Shown: one piece after another, positions 1 through 7,821 of the stretch
How positions within the stretch are numbered: position 1 is the stretch's first letter
Layout: every line of letters begins with the position of its first letter
DNA from: an uncultured Eubacteriaceae bacterium
GTDB lineage: Bacteria > Bacillota > Clostridia > Eubacteriales > UBA1433
Direction: 5' to 3'
DNA length: 17,996 bases
Assembly (NCBI GenBank): GCA_937880125.1
Contig: CALFLU010000117.1
Span: 1-17,996 of the forward strand
The notes under the pieces: model-generated
Database searches by the model: none
The model's input: the letters and a program-made list of their open reading frames with translations, nothing else
Told to the model about the DNA's origin: nothing
Translations under genes and position numbers: made by a program

Positions 1-14
1 CGCTCTTCCGATCT
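1..14. other. Illumina adapter remnant at the contig end
   Basis: These 14 bases (CGCTCTTCCGATCT) are identical to the 3' end of the Illumina TruSeq universal adapter. They are followed directly by sequence that fits the middle of guaB. This is a library artefact left at a contig end rather than biological sequence. The reading frame happens to stay open through it, so an automatic gene call could add false residues to GuaB. Confidence 0.93.
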
Positions 15-903
15 GCTAATCACGATAAAAGATATTGAAAAAGCCATAAAATTTCCCAACAGCGCCAAAGACGACCATGGGCGGCTGCGAGCAGGTGCGG
101 CGGTGGGCATTGCTCATGACACCATGGAGCGTGTGCGTGCGTTGGTAGAGTCAAAAGTAGATGTGGTGGTGGTAGACACCGCGCACGGGCATTCAAAAAA
201 TGTCGTGGATATGATTAAAGCCATTAAGAAAGAATTTCCGAACCTGGATGTGATTGCAGGCAACATTGCCACACCGGAAGGAGCCATCGACTTAATCAAA
301 GCCGGCGCAGATGCACTGAAGGTGGGTATGGGGCCGGGATCGATTTGCACCACCAGAGTCATTGCAGGCATTGGTGTGCCGCAAATTACGGCGATAATGG
401 ATTGCTATGAGGCGGCAAAAAAATATAATATTCCCGTGATTGCTGATGGAGGCATCAAATATTCAGGCGATATTTCCAAGGCTATTTCCGCAGGGGCCGG
501 CAGTGTTATGATCGGCTCACTCTTTGCGGGTACCGAAGAAAGTCCCGGCGAGACCATGATTTATGAAGGCAGAAGCTTTAAAAGCTATCGCGGTATGGGC
601 TCAGAAGGCGCAATGGGCCAAGTAACGGGCAGTGCCGATCGATATTTTCAAGAAGGCGAGAAAAAATTTGTGCCCGAGGGCGTTGAAGGCAGAGTGCCCT
701 ATAAGGGCGTGCTGGCGGATACTTTGTTTCAGCTGGTGGGCGGTCTGCGCGCGGCAATGGGGTATTGCGGCGTAGAAACCATTACGCAGCTTCAAACAGA
801 TACCCAATTTTTAAAAATTACATCTGCTTCCTTGATTGAAAACCATCCTCATGGCATCTCCTTGGTAAAAGAGGCGCCCAACTATAGCAGAAGGGACTAC
901 TGA
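15..903 (+). CDS. guaB: IMP dehydrogenase, 5'-truncated by the contig end
   Basis: IMP dehydrogenase oxidises IMP to XMP with NAD+, the first committed step of guanine nucleotide synthesis in the cytosol. About 296 codons are present of a usual ~485. The N-terminal part of the barrel and possibly the CBS pair are missing because the sequence starts at an adapter junction. The frame is open from the junction (LITIKDIEKA...). Visible family motifs are the AGNIATPEGA strand, the active-site loop GPGSICTTR with the catalytic Cys codon at 346-348, the IMP phosphate-binding stretch ADGGIKYSGD, GSLFAGTEESPGE, and the flap region YRGMGSEGAMG. The C-terminus (HPHGISLVKEAPNYSRRDY) is normal. The stop is followed after 1 nt by guaA, so the two are co-transcribed. 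Identification is secure; only the 5' end is unknown. Confidence 0.97.
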
Positions 904-904
904 T

Positions 905-2440
905 ATGGAAAAAGAACTCGTGGTAGTGTTGGATTTTGGCGGACAATATAATCAACTGATTGCCAGAAGACTCAGAGAGCTGAATGTTTATTGTGAAATT
1001 TATCCCTATGATATAGAGTATGACAGACTGATTTCGAAACAGCCCAAAGGTATTGTTTTCACAGGCGGCCCCAAAAGCGTCTACGAAAGCTCAGCGCCCC
1101 GGTGTGACGAGCGCATCTTTACCTCCGGTATTCCGATTTTGGGCATTTGCTATGGCATGCAGGTCATGGCGCAAAGTTTGGGCGGGGAAGTGAGACGTCC
1201 AGAAACCCACGAATACGGCAAAAATCACCTGACGATTGCCAAAGAGGACAGCCTGCTGCTGGAAGGCGTTGACAAAGAAAGCGTGTGTTGGATGAGCCAT
1301 ACGGATTATGTCCACGTTCTTCCCGAGGGATTTGCCTGCAGTGCGACGACACCCTCTTGTGCGGTGGCGGCATTTGAAGATGCCGAAAAAAAATTATACG
1401 GCGTGCAGTTTCACCCTGAAGTAACGCATACGACGTTTGGCACGAAAATATTGGAAAATTTCGTGAAAAATATTTGCAAACTGTCCCAAAATTGGACAAT
1501 GAAGAACTTTACCGAAGAAAAAATCAACGAAATCAAGGCTGAAGTCGGCGATGAAAAGGTGCTTTGCGCCCTGAGCGGCGGCGTGGACAGCTCCGTGGCG
1601 GCGGTGTTGATGCATCGCGCCATCGGCGAAAACCTCGTGTGCATTTTTGTTGATCATGGTCTGATGCGCAAAAATGAGGGGGACGAAGTAGAGCGTGTGT
1701 TTAAAAACACGTTCCATATGAATTTTATTCGTGTCAATGCGCAAAAACGGTTTTTGGATAAACTGGCGGGAGTTATTGACCCCGAACGCAAACGAAAAAT
1801 CATCGGCGAGGAATTTATCCGCGTTTTTGAAGAAGAAGCGGTCAAGCTGGAAGGCATTGACTATTTGCTGCAGGGAACCATTTATCCCGATGTCATTGAA
1901 AGCGGCACGAAAGACGCGGCGGTCATCAAAAGCCATCACAACGTAGGCGGGCTGCCCGAGGACTTGAACTTGAAGCTGGTGGAGCCCTTGCGCGAGTTGT
2001 TTAAAGACGAAGTGCGCGCCGTTGGCAGAGAGCTGGGCATTCCCGATATGCTCGTGGATCGCCAGCCCTTTCCGGGACCGGGTCTTGCGGTGCGTGTCAT
2101 TGGCGATATCACGCAGGAAAAGCTGGGTATTTTGCGGGAGGCGGACTACATTTTTCGCGACGAAATCAGCAAAGCGGGACTGGACAAAGAAATCTGGCAA
2201 TACTTTGCGCTGCTGCCCGGCAACCGCAGTGTGGGCGTGATGGGAGACGAACGCACCTATGACTACACCATTGCGCTGCGGGCGGTGACCAGCACCGACG
2301 GCATGACGGCAGACTGGGCGCGCATCCCCCATGAGGTACTGGAGAGCATCTCCACCCGTATCGTTAACGAAGCCGCCCACGTCAACCGCGTGGTCTATGA
2401 TATCACGACCAAGCCACCTTCGACGATTGAATGGGAATAG
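905..2440 (+). CDS. guaA: GMP synthase (glutamine-hydrolysing)
   Basis: GuaA converts XMP to GMP using glutamine and ATP, directly following GuaB. The 511-residue product has normal family length. Residues 1-190 form the class I glutamine amidotransferase, with nucleophile Cys82 in GICYGMQ and the His170/Glu172 pair in GVQFHPEVTHT. Residues ~200-390 are the ATP pyrophosphatase domain, with the P-loop SGGVDSS at 224-230. The C-terminal dimerisation domain ends in the hallmark TTKPPSTIEWE. The ATG lies 1 nt after the guaB stop and its ribosome site sits inside the end of guaB (AGAAGGGA), so coupling is likely. No frameshift or missing catalytic residue is visible. Sequence after the stop becomes AT-richer, which marks the edge of the conserved operon. 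Confidence 0.98.
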   Translation: MEKELVVVLDFGGQYNQLIARRLRELNVYCEIYPYDIEYDRLISKQPKGIVFTGGPKSVYESSAPRCDERIFTSGIPILGICYGMQVMAQSLGGEVRRPETHEYGKNHLTIAKEDSLLLEGVDKESVCWMSHTDYVHVLPEGFACSATTPSCAVAAFEDAEKKLYGVQFHPEVTHTTFGTKILENFVKNICKLSQNWTMKNFTEEKINEIKAEVGDEKVLCALSGGVDSSVAAVLMHRAIGENLVCIFVDHGLMRKNEGDEVERVFKNTFHMNFIRVNAQKRFLDKLAGVIDPERKRKIIGEEFIRVFEEEAVKLEGIDYLLQGTIYPDVIESGTKDAAVIKSHHNVGGLPEDLNLKLVEPLRELFKDEVRAVGRELGIPDMLVDRQPFPGPGLAVRVIGDITQEKLGILREADYIFRDEISKAGLDKEIWQYFALLPGNRSVGVMGDERTYDYTIALRAVTSTDGMTADWARIPHEVLESISTRIVNEAAHVNRVVYDITTKPPSTIEWE

Positions 2441-2454
2441 GGTTAAGAACGGCG

Positions 2455-2500
2455 AAAAGCCTTGAAAATAAAGGACTGTTGAGTTCTGAAATAGGCTTTT
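2455..2500 (+). terminator. Possible weak terminator after guaA
   Basis: AAAAGCCT at 2455-2462 is the exact inverse of AGGCTTTT at 2493-2500, with a 30-nt loop and a short T run. The long loop and short T tract make this a weak candidate, but it sits where the guaBA transcript should end. Confidence 0.3.
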
Positions 2501-2687
2501 GGTAACGCTTTGGCCAGCAATATTGCAATCACCTGATATTATATACAAAGTATGGGATGCACTTAATGATATCACCCCGCAAGACCATATGGATGAAGGA
2601 AGAATCTATGGTGGCGGGCTAAAGAAGATAGAACCGGAAGAGTTGTCGTATGTTAAATGCCCTCTTTTGGCCAATTTATTAGTATAG
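2499..2687 (+). pseudogene. C-terminal stub of an N6-adenine DNA methyltransferase
   Basis: The frame encodes about 62 residues with no ribosome site and no plausible N-terminal domain; an in-frame TGA lies just upstream. The segment containing DEGRIYGGGLKKIEPEELS strongly resembles the C-terminal end of class I N6-adenine methyltransferases of restriction-modification systems, where a GR(V/I)YGGGL.K(I/L)EP.EL motif follows an (I/V)W..LN helix; here that helix reads VWDALNDI. The SAM-binding and NPPY motifs are absent. I read this as the remaining 3' end of a deleted or only partly acquired methyltransferase gene beside guaA. The assignment rests on motif memory alone; chance resemblance is unlikely but not excluded. 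Confidence 0.55.
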
Positions 2688-2722
2688 GCAATTGTCTTGA
2701 TTATTTAAAAATGAGGCACTTT

Positions 2723-3457
2723 ATGAAGATTCTTGATTATAAACGAACAGTAGAATTAGATGCTCATAATCAAACCGAACAGGCCGTACTTTTATGTTAT
2801 TTTCATTATAAAAGCACAGACGAGCAATTGTTCGAAATGAAAGGCATTCAAGAATTGTTTTCCGACGCAGGATATAGCGCAATAAATAGAAGTAGAGTGA
2901 AGAAGTACTTGCTCAATAAGAAAAAAATGCGAGTCCCTAAAGGTATGAAAACCTCTCTTGAATTCGTTCCAACAGTTTTTCAAGAGCTTGAGCAAAAATA
3001 TGCTTCGTTATGGGAAGATACAGATACTGTTGCATCAGACAGCGAGTTAATTGATGAAACGAAGTTTTGCGGAAAACGCAAATATTTGGATAGGTTGATT
3101 ATGCAAATCAACCATTCTTATGCCCATAATTGTTATGACGCTGCGGCAGTACTAATGAGAAGATTATTTGAAGTGCTGTTGGTGCTATCTTATCAAAATC
3201 TGGGTATTGATAACGAAATTATAGACGCATCAGGAAACGGCTATGTAATGCTTGAAAGAATAGTTAGCAATGCAATAAACAATCAAACCATAAAACTTTC
3301 AAAAATAAAAAAAGAATTTGATACTTTCCGTATGGTAGGTAATTTTTCTGCACATAACATCACATACACAGCGGGAAAAAAAGACATTGACGACATCAAG
3401 CTTAATTACAGAGTTATGCTTGAAGAATTATACAACAAGGCAGGGTTGACTATATGA
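2723..3457 (+). CDS. DUF4145/HEPN-like protein, candidate defence component
   Basis: A 244-residue soluble protein of unknown function. The ATG at 2723 is chosen because GAGG lies 6 nt before it; the frame is open upstream to 2657 but no ribosome site supports an earlier start. Residues ~10-90 look like a small helical, basic, possibly winged-helix domain. Residues ~115-240 are helical and resemble DUF4145/HEPN proteins: a YAHNCYDAAAVLMRRLFE helix, then FRMVGNFSAHN with Arg203 and His211. That matches the R..GN..AH pattern of DUF4145; the Arg-to-His spacing is longer than the classic HEPN RNase R-x4-6-H, so RNase activity is uncertain. The stop overlaps the next start (ATGA), so the two proteins are probably made in fixed ratio. 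Base composition is AT-rich compared with guaA. Confidence 0.6.
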   Translation: MKILDYKRTVELDAHNQTEQAVLLCYFHYKSTDEQLFEMKGIQELFSDAGYSAINRSRVKKYLLNKKKMRVPKGMKTSLEFVPTVFQELEQKYASLWEDTDTVASDSELIDETKFCGKRKYLDRLIMQINHSYAHNCYDAAAVLMRRLFEVLLVLSYQNLGIDNEIIDASGNGYVMLERIVSNAINNQTIKLSKIKKEFDTFRMVGNFSAHNITYTAGKKDIDDIKLNYRVMLEELYNKAGLTI

Positions 3458-4422
3458 GTGATACTAATTCTGAAATTCGCGTAAAATTTGAAATCGGTGA
3501 AATCAAGTTTGAAGCAGAAGGGTCTGCTGACCTTGTTGAAAGGGAGCGTAGCATTTTTACAAATACCCTTCTTCCTTCTGCGGTTGAAGCTATTGTACGC
3601 ACTCGTGGGATAGAAAAAGCGCCGCAGTATATAGAGGCGATCAATGAACCTGCTATGCTTTTGACGTCTGAAACTGATGCGATGCCAGAAATTGATGTGC
3701 CTTCAAATCCTTTAACTATCGATTTTGCTAGGACAAGTCTCTCTTCATATATTAAGGACCTTGGTGTTCTGTCTGATCAAGATTTCACTTTAATAGCAGT
3801 GTATTATGATGAGAAAAAGAATGGTGTGCAGTCATTTACTTCCGAGTCAGTAAAGCAATACTATGTAGATGCCAGAAGGGGGAAATATTCAAACTATAGT
3901 GACTTATTGCAGCGATTAGCGCAAAAAGGCTATATTATGGATGATCCTAACTCTGAAAAGAAAATTCCTAAGTCGTACATACTAACCGATGTAGGAATCA
4001 GATATGTTGAAGCATACCAACCAAAAGAAAATGGGATTGAGAAACCCAAAACAGCTAAACCCAGAAAGCCCAGAAGCAAACAAGCTTCTATATATTCTGC
4101 CCTTTGTGCAGATGGTTTGAATCTTAAAAACTACCCGGAAATAAAAAGCCAAAGCACATTCAAGAGACAAATGATTCTTACTCTCTATATTGTTACAGTG
4201 GAGGGTAAAGGAGACAGTTTCTCTGTTGCAGATATTCAATATTTATTGACTGATATGCTAGGCTTACCTGCAACAAAATCTAAAATTAATGGTATATTTA
4301 CAAGGAACAAAAGTTGGTTTAAGTCAGAACCAGACCCTAACAACACGAAGGCATATAAATACAAGCTTTTACAGGGAGCGAAAGATTTTGCGCAGACTAT
4401 CATTGATGGAACTGCAAACTAA
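3454..4422 (+). CDS. Uncharacterised protein with probable winged-helix domains, partner of the HEPN-like gene
   Basis: A 322-residue protein that I do not recognise by function. It starts inside the stop codon of the upstream HEPN-like gene (ATGA overlap), which implies translational coupling. Residues 1-50 carry an alternating strand-like start (EIRVKFEIGEIKFEAEG) followed by a helix ending VEAIVRTR. Residues ~85-190 look like a winged helix (DLLQRLAQKGYIMDD, then a SYILTDVGIRYVEAY wing). A basic linker, KPKTAKPRKPRSKQ, leads to a second helical domain at ~213-322. This looks like a nucleic-acid-binding or sensory adaptor. No signal peptide or membrane segment is visible. Similar proteins may sit in phage or defence islands, but I cannot name the family. 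Confidence 0.6.
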   Translation: MSDTNSEIRVKFEIGEIKFEAEGSADLVERERSIFTNTLLPSAVEAIVRTRGIEKAPQYIEAINEPAMLLTSETDAMPEIDVPSNPLTIDFARTSLSSYIKDLGVLSDQDFTLIAVYYDEKKNGVQSFTSESVKQYYVDARRGKYSNYSDLLQRLAQKGYIMDDPNSEKKIPKSYILTDVGIRYVEAYQPKENGIEKPKTAKPRKPRSKQASIYSALCADGLNLKNYPEIKSQSTFKRQMILTLYIVTVEGKGDSFSVADIQYLLTDMLGLPATKSKINGIFTRNKSWFKSEPDPNNTKAYKYKLLQGAKDFAQTIIDGTAN

Positions 4423-4748
4423 CCGGCAACAATCTGGCAACAAAAAATTAGATAGCCCAAAACTCATGGATAATTGATACAATACAAATACCACGAGCAA
4501 AATGGCATAAACAAAATGTGTTAAGTTTCGTTTACCAAGAGCGAGTGGGAGTAGGGTCGCTAAATACCACGGAATTGATTTAGCAGAGTGCACCGTGTTT
4601 TAGATACCTTTACATTTTCCTAATGGTGTATAGGTTATTATACAATTGATTTTAGAGTAAAAATCATCATGTAATATGAAGAGTCATTCGTTATATATTC
4701 GATTGATTTTTTTGAAAATGTGGTAAAGTTTTGGCAGAGGTGAACAAT
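4423..4748. other. AT-rich intergenic stretch with no convincing gene
   Basis: A 326-nt gap inside the AT-rich islet. It opens with a short tandem GGCAACA repeat (4431-4437 and 4442-4448). A minus-strand frame at 4369-4593 is open for 74 codons, but it runs into the upstream gene and has no good start. No convincing promoter or terminator is visible. It may hold degraded mobile-element sequence. Confidence 0.5.
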
Positions 4749-5162
4749 ATGAGTGTGGGATATGGGGCATATTCTCGATTAATAGATGAGGACGGCGAAT
4801 TTTATTTATATGCTTATTCCTCCTATGATTTAAATGTTGATTTCAACTCTTATAGCGAAGCATTTACGGATATGGACGGGATGATCATTATAGGAAAGGA
4901 ATTTTTCTCTGAACCTACGGTTATCAGAAAATGTAAAAAGAAACCAAATGGAAAAAAAGAATGGATAGAGAGAAAAGTTTATCCGGAAGTCGATTATGAA
5001 GAATTGTTAAAGAGTGAAAAAATTATTATCGAGAATTCGAAAAGGATTTTTCGAGATAGTACAAGTTCAAATGATAGAATGGCGTTGAGAATTCTATATA
5101 AATTGTATAGTGAGTATATAAAAACAGGAGAAATACCACAATTTATATCTATTCACTGTTAA
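4749..5162 (+). CDS. Small hypothetical protein, 137 aa
   Basis: I do not recognise this protein. The ATG at 4749 is chosen over an in-frame TTG at 4731 because the strong ribosome site AGAGGTG lies at 4736-4742. The product is soluble, rich in Tyr, Glu, Ser and Lys, with an acidic aromatic N-terminal half (YSRLIDEDGEFYLYAYSSYD) and a basic middle (KCKKKPNGKKEWIERK) followed by two likely helices. There is no signal peptide, membrane helix or Cys motif. It has its own spacer on each side and is followed by a strong terminator, so it is probably expressed alone. Low GC matches the two genes before it and suggests common foreign origin. An immunity or antitoxin role is conceivable from size and setting only. 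Confidence 0.6.
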   Translation: MSVGYGAYSRLIDEDGEFYLYAYSSYDLNVDFNSYSEAFTDMDGMIIIGKEFFSEPTVIRKCKKKPNGKKEWIERKVYPEVDYEELLKSEKIIIENSKRIFRDSTSSNDRMALRILYKLYSEYIKTGEIPQFISIHC

Positions 5163-5330
5163 TGGTTTTTAGTGGTCTACAAACAATAGGGATGAGAACT
5201 GGTATTGAATGGATCGTCAAATCGAAAAAACTATGAATTTAATACGGCTACACTAAAATGAGCTTTCGATATATCTGGATTTTTGAAAGAATAAGTCATT
5301 AAGTTCAAATGAAATCATATAGTAATAATA

Positions 5331-5381
5331 AAGCAGATGCCGCGAATAGATAAAAATCATTTCGCGGCACCTGCTTTTTTT
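5331..5381 (+). terminator. Strong intrinsic terminator at the islet boundary
   Basis: AAGCAG-AT-GCCGCGAA (5331-5346) pairs with TTCGCGGC-AC-CTGCTT (5361-5376) as a 16-bp stem with one mismatch and a 14-nt loop, followed by a T7 run. It ends plus-strand transcripts of the small gene. Read from the other strand the same stem is followed by TTATTATTA, so it may also serve the minus-strand dehydrogenase gene. Confidence 0.88.
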
Positions 5382-5421
5382 ATTGATTTATTTGAGTGCT
5401 AAATTGATTTTGAAGATGTTT

Positions 5422-6399
5422 TTATTCAAAATCTTCGTCTGTGGTGTACATGACCAAGCGGTCGTCGGCTTTGCCGTCTTCCAGTCTCTTAAGGCCGTTG
5501 GCAACTTCACTTAACGGAATCATTTCAACGCCGATTTTGAGTTTGCCTTCGCTGACCAATTGGATAACGTCCGCAATATCGTCTCTTGTTCCGCCCATGG
5601 AGCCCACCAGTTCGGTTTGACGAAGAATCATGTCTGTGGCATTGATGGGAAATTCGAGGTTATGCATGCCTACGAGAACTACTTTGCCGCCCGGTTTTAC
5701 TGTTTCAAGAGCTTCTTTTGTGGTGATTCCCGCACCTGCAAAGTCAACAATAACGTCCAATTGATCGTCTTTGAAGTCTTTGATGTTTGCGGCAACTTTG
5801 AATACACCGTGTTCTAAAGCTTTTTTCTGCGCAGCTTCTTTTCTGGTAGCTACGTATACTTGAGCGCCTTTGCCCACAGCAACGTCCATACCAACGGTTC
5901 CGAGGCCACCAAGGCCGATGATGCCTACTTTTGTGCCTTCTTTTACTTCGCCTCTGACTGCAACAGCATGGTAAGAGGTCATGCCTGCGTCGGTGGCAGC
6001 AGCTGCTTGGTCATAGCCTACGTTGTCGGGAATTTTGATAAGCATGGAAGAGTGTGCCGAAGTGATGGTGCCATATCCGCCATCTCTGCCGTATCCGGGG
6101 CCGTATGCGCCTTCATAGGGCATCGGGCAAATAGCCACTCTGTCGCCGATTTTCCAACCTTCAACATTTTTGCCTAATTCCATAATTTCGCCTGAAATTT
6201 CATGTCCGAGAATACGGGGAACAGAAATCATGCTCATCCAAGTCGGATCATGCAGTGCGCCAACATCTGACGAACAAAGGCCTGCATTTTTAACTTTGAT
6301 TCGAACAAACCCTTCTTCCAATTCTTCCAGCGGTTTTTCCACTAAAGTCAAAGGTTCGTTTGTTCCGGTAAATTGCCATCCACGAGTAAATTTTGCCAT
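5422..6399 (-). CDS. Zinc-type medium-chain alcohol dehydrogenase
   Basis: A 325-residue cytosolic NAD(P)-dependent dehydrogenase of the MDR superfamily. The N-terminal GroES-like domain carries the catalytic-zinc set Cys42 (GLCSSDVG), His66-Glu67 (LGHEISGE) and Asp137 (ATDAGMTSYHA). The Rossmann domain has GLGGLG at 162-167. The lobe that in many family members holds four Cys for structural zinc keeps only Cys91 (CPMPYEGAYGPGYGRDGGYG), so the structural zinc is probably absent, as in several bacterial subfamilies. The ATG is preceded by GGAG with 7 nt spacing, which fixes the start. The gene is transcribed alone, divergently from purC. The natural substrate cannot be told from sequence; a short-chain alcohol or acyl-derived alcohol is possible. 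Confidence 0.88.
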   Translation of the reverse strand: MAKFTRGWQFTGTNEPLTLVEKPLEELEEGFVRIKVKNAGLCSSDVGALHDPTWMSMISVPRILGHEISGEIMELGKNVEGWKIGDRVAICPMPYEGAYGPGYGRDGGYGTITSAHSSMLIKIPDNVGYDQAAAATDAGMTSYHAVAVRGEVKEGTKVGIIGLGGLGTVGMDVAVGKGAQVYVATRKEAAQKKALEHGVFKVAANIKDFKDDQLDVIVDFAGAGITTKEALETVKPGGKVVLVGMHNLEFPINATDMILRQTELVGSMGGTRDDIADVIQLVSEGKLKIGVEMIPLSEVANGLKRLEDGKADDRLVMYTTDEDFE

Positions 6400-6450
6400 T
6401 TTTTTCTCCTTCGATTTTAAAATGTTATTTAGATTGATAATTAAATATCA

Positions 6451-6478
6451 TGCATAAATACTAACATACTTTGTGCAA
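6451..6478 (-). promoter_or_regulatory. Candidate promoter for the alcohol dehydrogenase gene
   Basis: On the minus strand TTGCAC (6473-6478) and TATGCA (6451-6456) are separated by 16 nt, in AT-rich DNA about 50 nt before the dehydrogenase start. The -35 fits well; the -10 is only moderate. Confidence 0.35.
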
Positions 6479-6746
6479 TTTACAAGGTTTTTTCTGATAA
6501 AATCCACAAAATTTTGCAATAATAAAAAGTCCGTGTTGTGTGTATTGCCAATAAAGGTTTTATCAAGGAAATACGGGGTAAAAGACACTTTTTTCATCTG
6601 CGCAAATGAGGTTCGCAAACGAGATATTTTTACAAAAACCCTTCAATGGCTTTAGAGTTTGTGAGGAGAGTTTTTACTACTTTTCATCGATGGCGCAGGG
6701 TGTCATTTTATTATTATATTGAACCATCTCAGCTAAGACTTGGGTA

Positions 6747-6775
6747 TTGACTTTTTTTATGTTACACTTTATAAA
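6747..6775 (+). promoter_or_regulatory. Sigma-A promoter P1 upstream of purC
   Basis: TTGACT (6747-6752) and TATAAA (6770-6775) are separated by exactly 17 nt, near consensus. The predicted start at about 6782 would give purC a leader of about 120 nt. Confidence 0.75.
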
Positions 6776-6840
6776 TAAAACCAATTTCATCTGAGATTTT
6801 GATAAAAAAATGTTTGAACTGCTTGGGAAAAGGTTGTTGT

Positions 6841-6868
6841 TTGGAAAAATAATTACGAAATTTATAAT
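6841..6868 (+). promoter_or_regulatory. Possible promoter P2 upstream of purC
   Basis: TTGGAA (6841-6846) and a perfect TATAAT (6863-6868), spacing 16 nt, would give a short ~30-nt leader ending in the purC ribosome site AAGGAGAC. Confidence 0.5.
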
Positions 6869-6904
6869 ATTTGCAGATACAGATTTTTAAGGAGACATCG
6901 CAAA

Positions 6905-7591
6905 ATGAAAACATTGTATGAGGGCAAAACAAAAGATGTGTTGACTGACGAGGCGACGGGTGCGGTATATTTGCTGTTCAAAGACAGCGCGACCGGTGAA
7001 AACGGCGTTTTTGACCCCGGGTCTAACACGGTAGGCGGAAGCGTTGAGGGTAAAGGAAAAATCGGGCTGAAAATATCGAACTACTTTTTTGAATTGATGG
7101 AGAAAAACGGCATTCCCACGCATTATAAGGGAGCGGATATTGACAAAGGGCTGATGGAAGTGCGCAAGGTTACCGTGCCGCCGCTGGAGTTTGTGCTGCG
7201 CTATTTTACTGCGGGCAGCATGTGTCGACGCTTTGCGCTTGAGGAAGGCATCGCCTTTGAGCCGCCCTATCTGGAAGTGACCTTGAAGTCTGACGAACAG
7301 GGAGATCCGTTAATCAGCGAGCGACTGTGCTTGATGAAGGGCTTGCTTGCGCCGGGGCAGTATGATGAGGCGTTGGGTTTGTTGGTAAAAGTGGGCGAGG
7401 TGTTGAAAAAAGAGTTGGCCGATATGGGCTATAGCTTAATCGATTTTAAAATTGAGTTCGGCTATGACGAAAACGGAAAAGTGGTTGTGGCGGACGAAAT
7501 TACCCCTGATATTTGGCGTATCAAAGACGAAAACGGCAATATTCCCAACCAGATCGATTGCGCGAAGATGCTTTTGGATAAAATTGGCTGA
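6905..7591 (+). CDS. purC: Phosphoribosylaminoimidazole-succinocarboxamide synthase (SAICAR synthetase)
   Basis: PurC condenses CAIR with aspartate using ATP in de novo purine synthesis, in the same pathway that supplies IMP to GuaB. The product has 228 residues, slightly short of the usual ~235-240. Diagnostic parts are the N-terminal LYEGKTKDVL, the VRKVTVPPLEFVLRYFTAGS strand, SLIDFKIEFG, and VVADEITPDIWRI near the C-terminus. The ribosome site AAGGAGAC lies at the usual distance before the ATG. The gene stands alone between two candidate promoters and its own terminator, apart from any pur operon. The stretch around residues 25-50 (SATGENGVFDPGSNTVGGSVEGKG) looks like the clostridial form of the enzyme. 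I see no lesion. Confidence 0.95.
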   Translation: MKTLYEGKTKDVLTDEATGAVYLLFKDSATGENGVFDPGSNTVGGSVEGKGKIGLKISNYFFELMEKNGIPTHYKGADIDKGLMEVRKVTVPPLEFVLRYFTAGSMCRRFALEEGIAFEPPYLEVTLKSDEQGDPLISERLCLMKGLLAPGQYDEALGLLVKVGEVLKKELADMGYSLIDFKIEFGYDENGKVVVADEITPDIWRIKDENGNIPNQIDCAKMLLDKIG

Positions 7592-7660
7592 AGCTACTTG
7601 AAAAACTCAGAGCGAAGAAAACCTTATCGTAGAAGCATATAAGGAAAAGTTAAACTGAAA

Positions 7661-7690
7661 GCGAAATCTTTTGTTGAGATTTCGTTTTTT
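7661..7690 (+). terminator. Intrinsic terminator after purC
   Basis: CGAAATCT (7662-7669) and AGATTTCG (7677-7684) form an 8-bp stem with a 7-nt loop followed by six T. It ends the purC transcript and separates it from the restriction gene. Confidence 0.88.
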
Positions 7691-7821
7691 GTTAGAGGTA
7701 TTTTTATCCTCTAGATTCATAAAGAAAAATATAATGTGAATATAAATTTGCAATATGCTAAGATGGTTTTGAACAGATGGAATCGATGTGTTTTAGTAAT
7801 GAATGAAATGGAGAGAAGCAC

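Larger units (their letters stand above)
6400..6904. other. 505-nt divergent spacer between the dehydrogenase gene and purC
   Basis: This AT-rich spacer contains the promoters listed separately. A 60-codon plus-strand frame at 6473-6655 has no ribosome site and non-protein-like composition, so I do not call it. I saw no recognisable riboswitch: the purine-riboswitch core loops and a PreQ1-like pseudoknot are not evident by eye. Confidence 0.6.

Noticed and set aside
1394..2575. 393-codon minus-strand open frame
   Set aside because: It is the antisense shadow of guaA, rich in His, Arg, Val and Phe as typical of such shadows.
4369..4593. Minus-strand 74-codon frame
   Set aside because: It overlaps the end of the winged-helix gene, has no ribosome site and no clear promoter.
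5394..5402. GAGTGCTAA, one half of a CIRCE heat-shock operator
   Set aside because: The matching TTAGCACTC arm is absent at the 9-nt spacing, and the site is at the 3' end of a gene.
6782..6904. Possible purine-type riboswitch in the purC leader
   Set aside because: The conserved core and loop bases of known purine riboswitches are not visible, and no terminator/antiterminator pair is seen.
7011..7019. TTGACCCCG in purC (also 1776-1784 in guaA and 11350-11358 in rsgI) as SigI -35 elements
   Set aside because: None is followed by CGTA at 18 nt and all lie inside conserved coding sequence.
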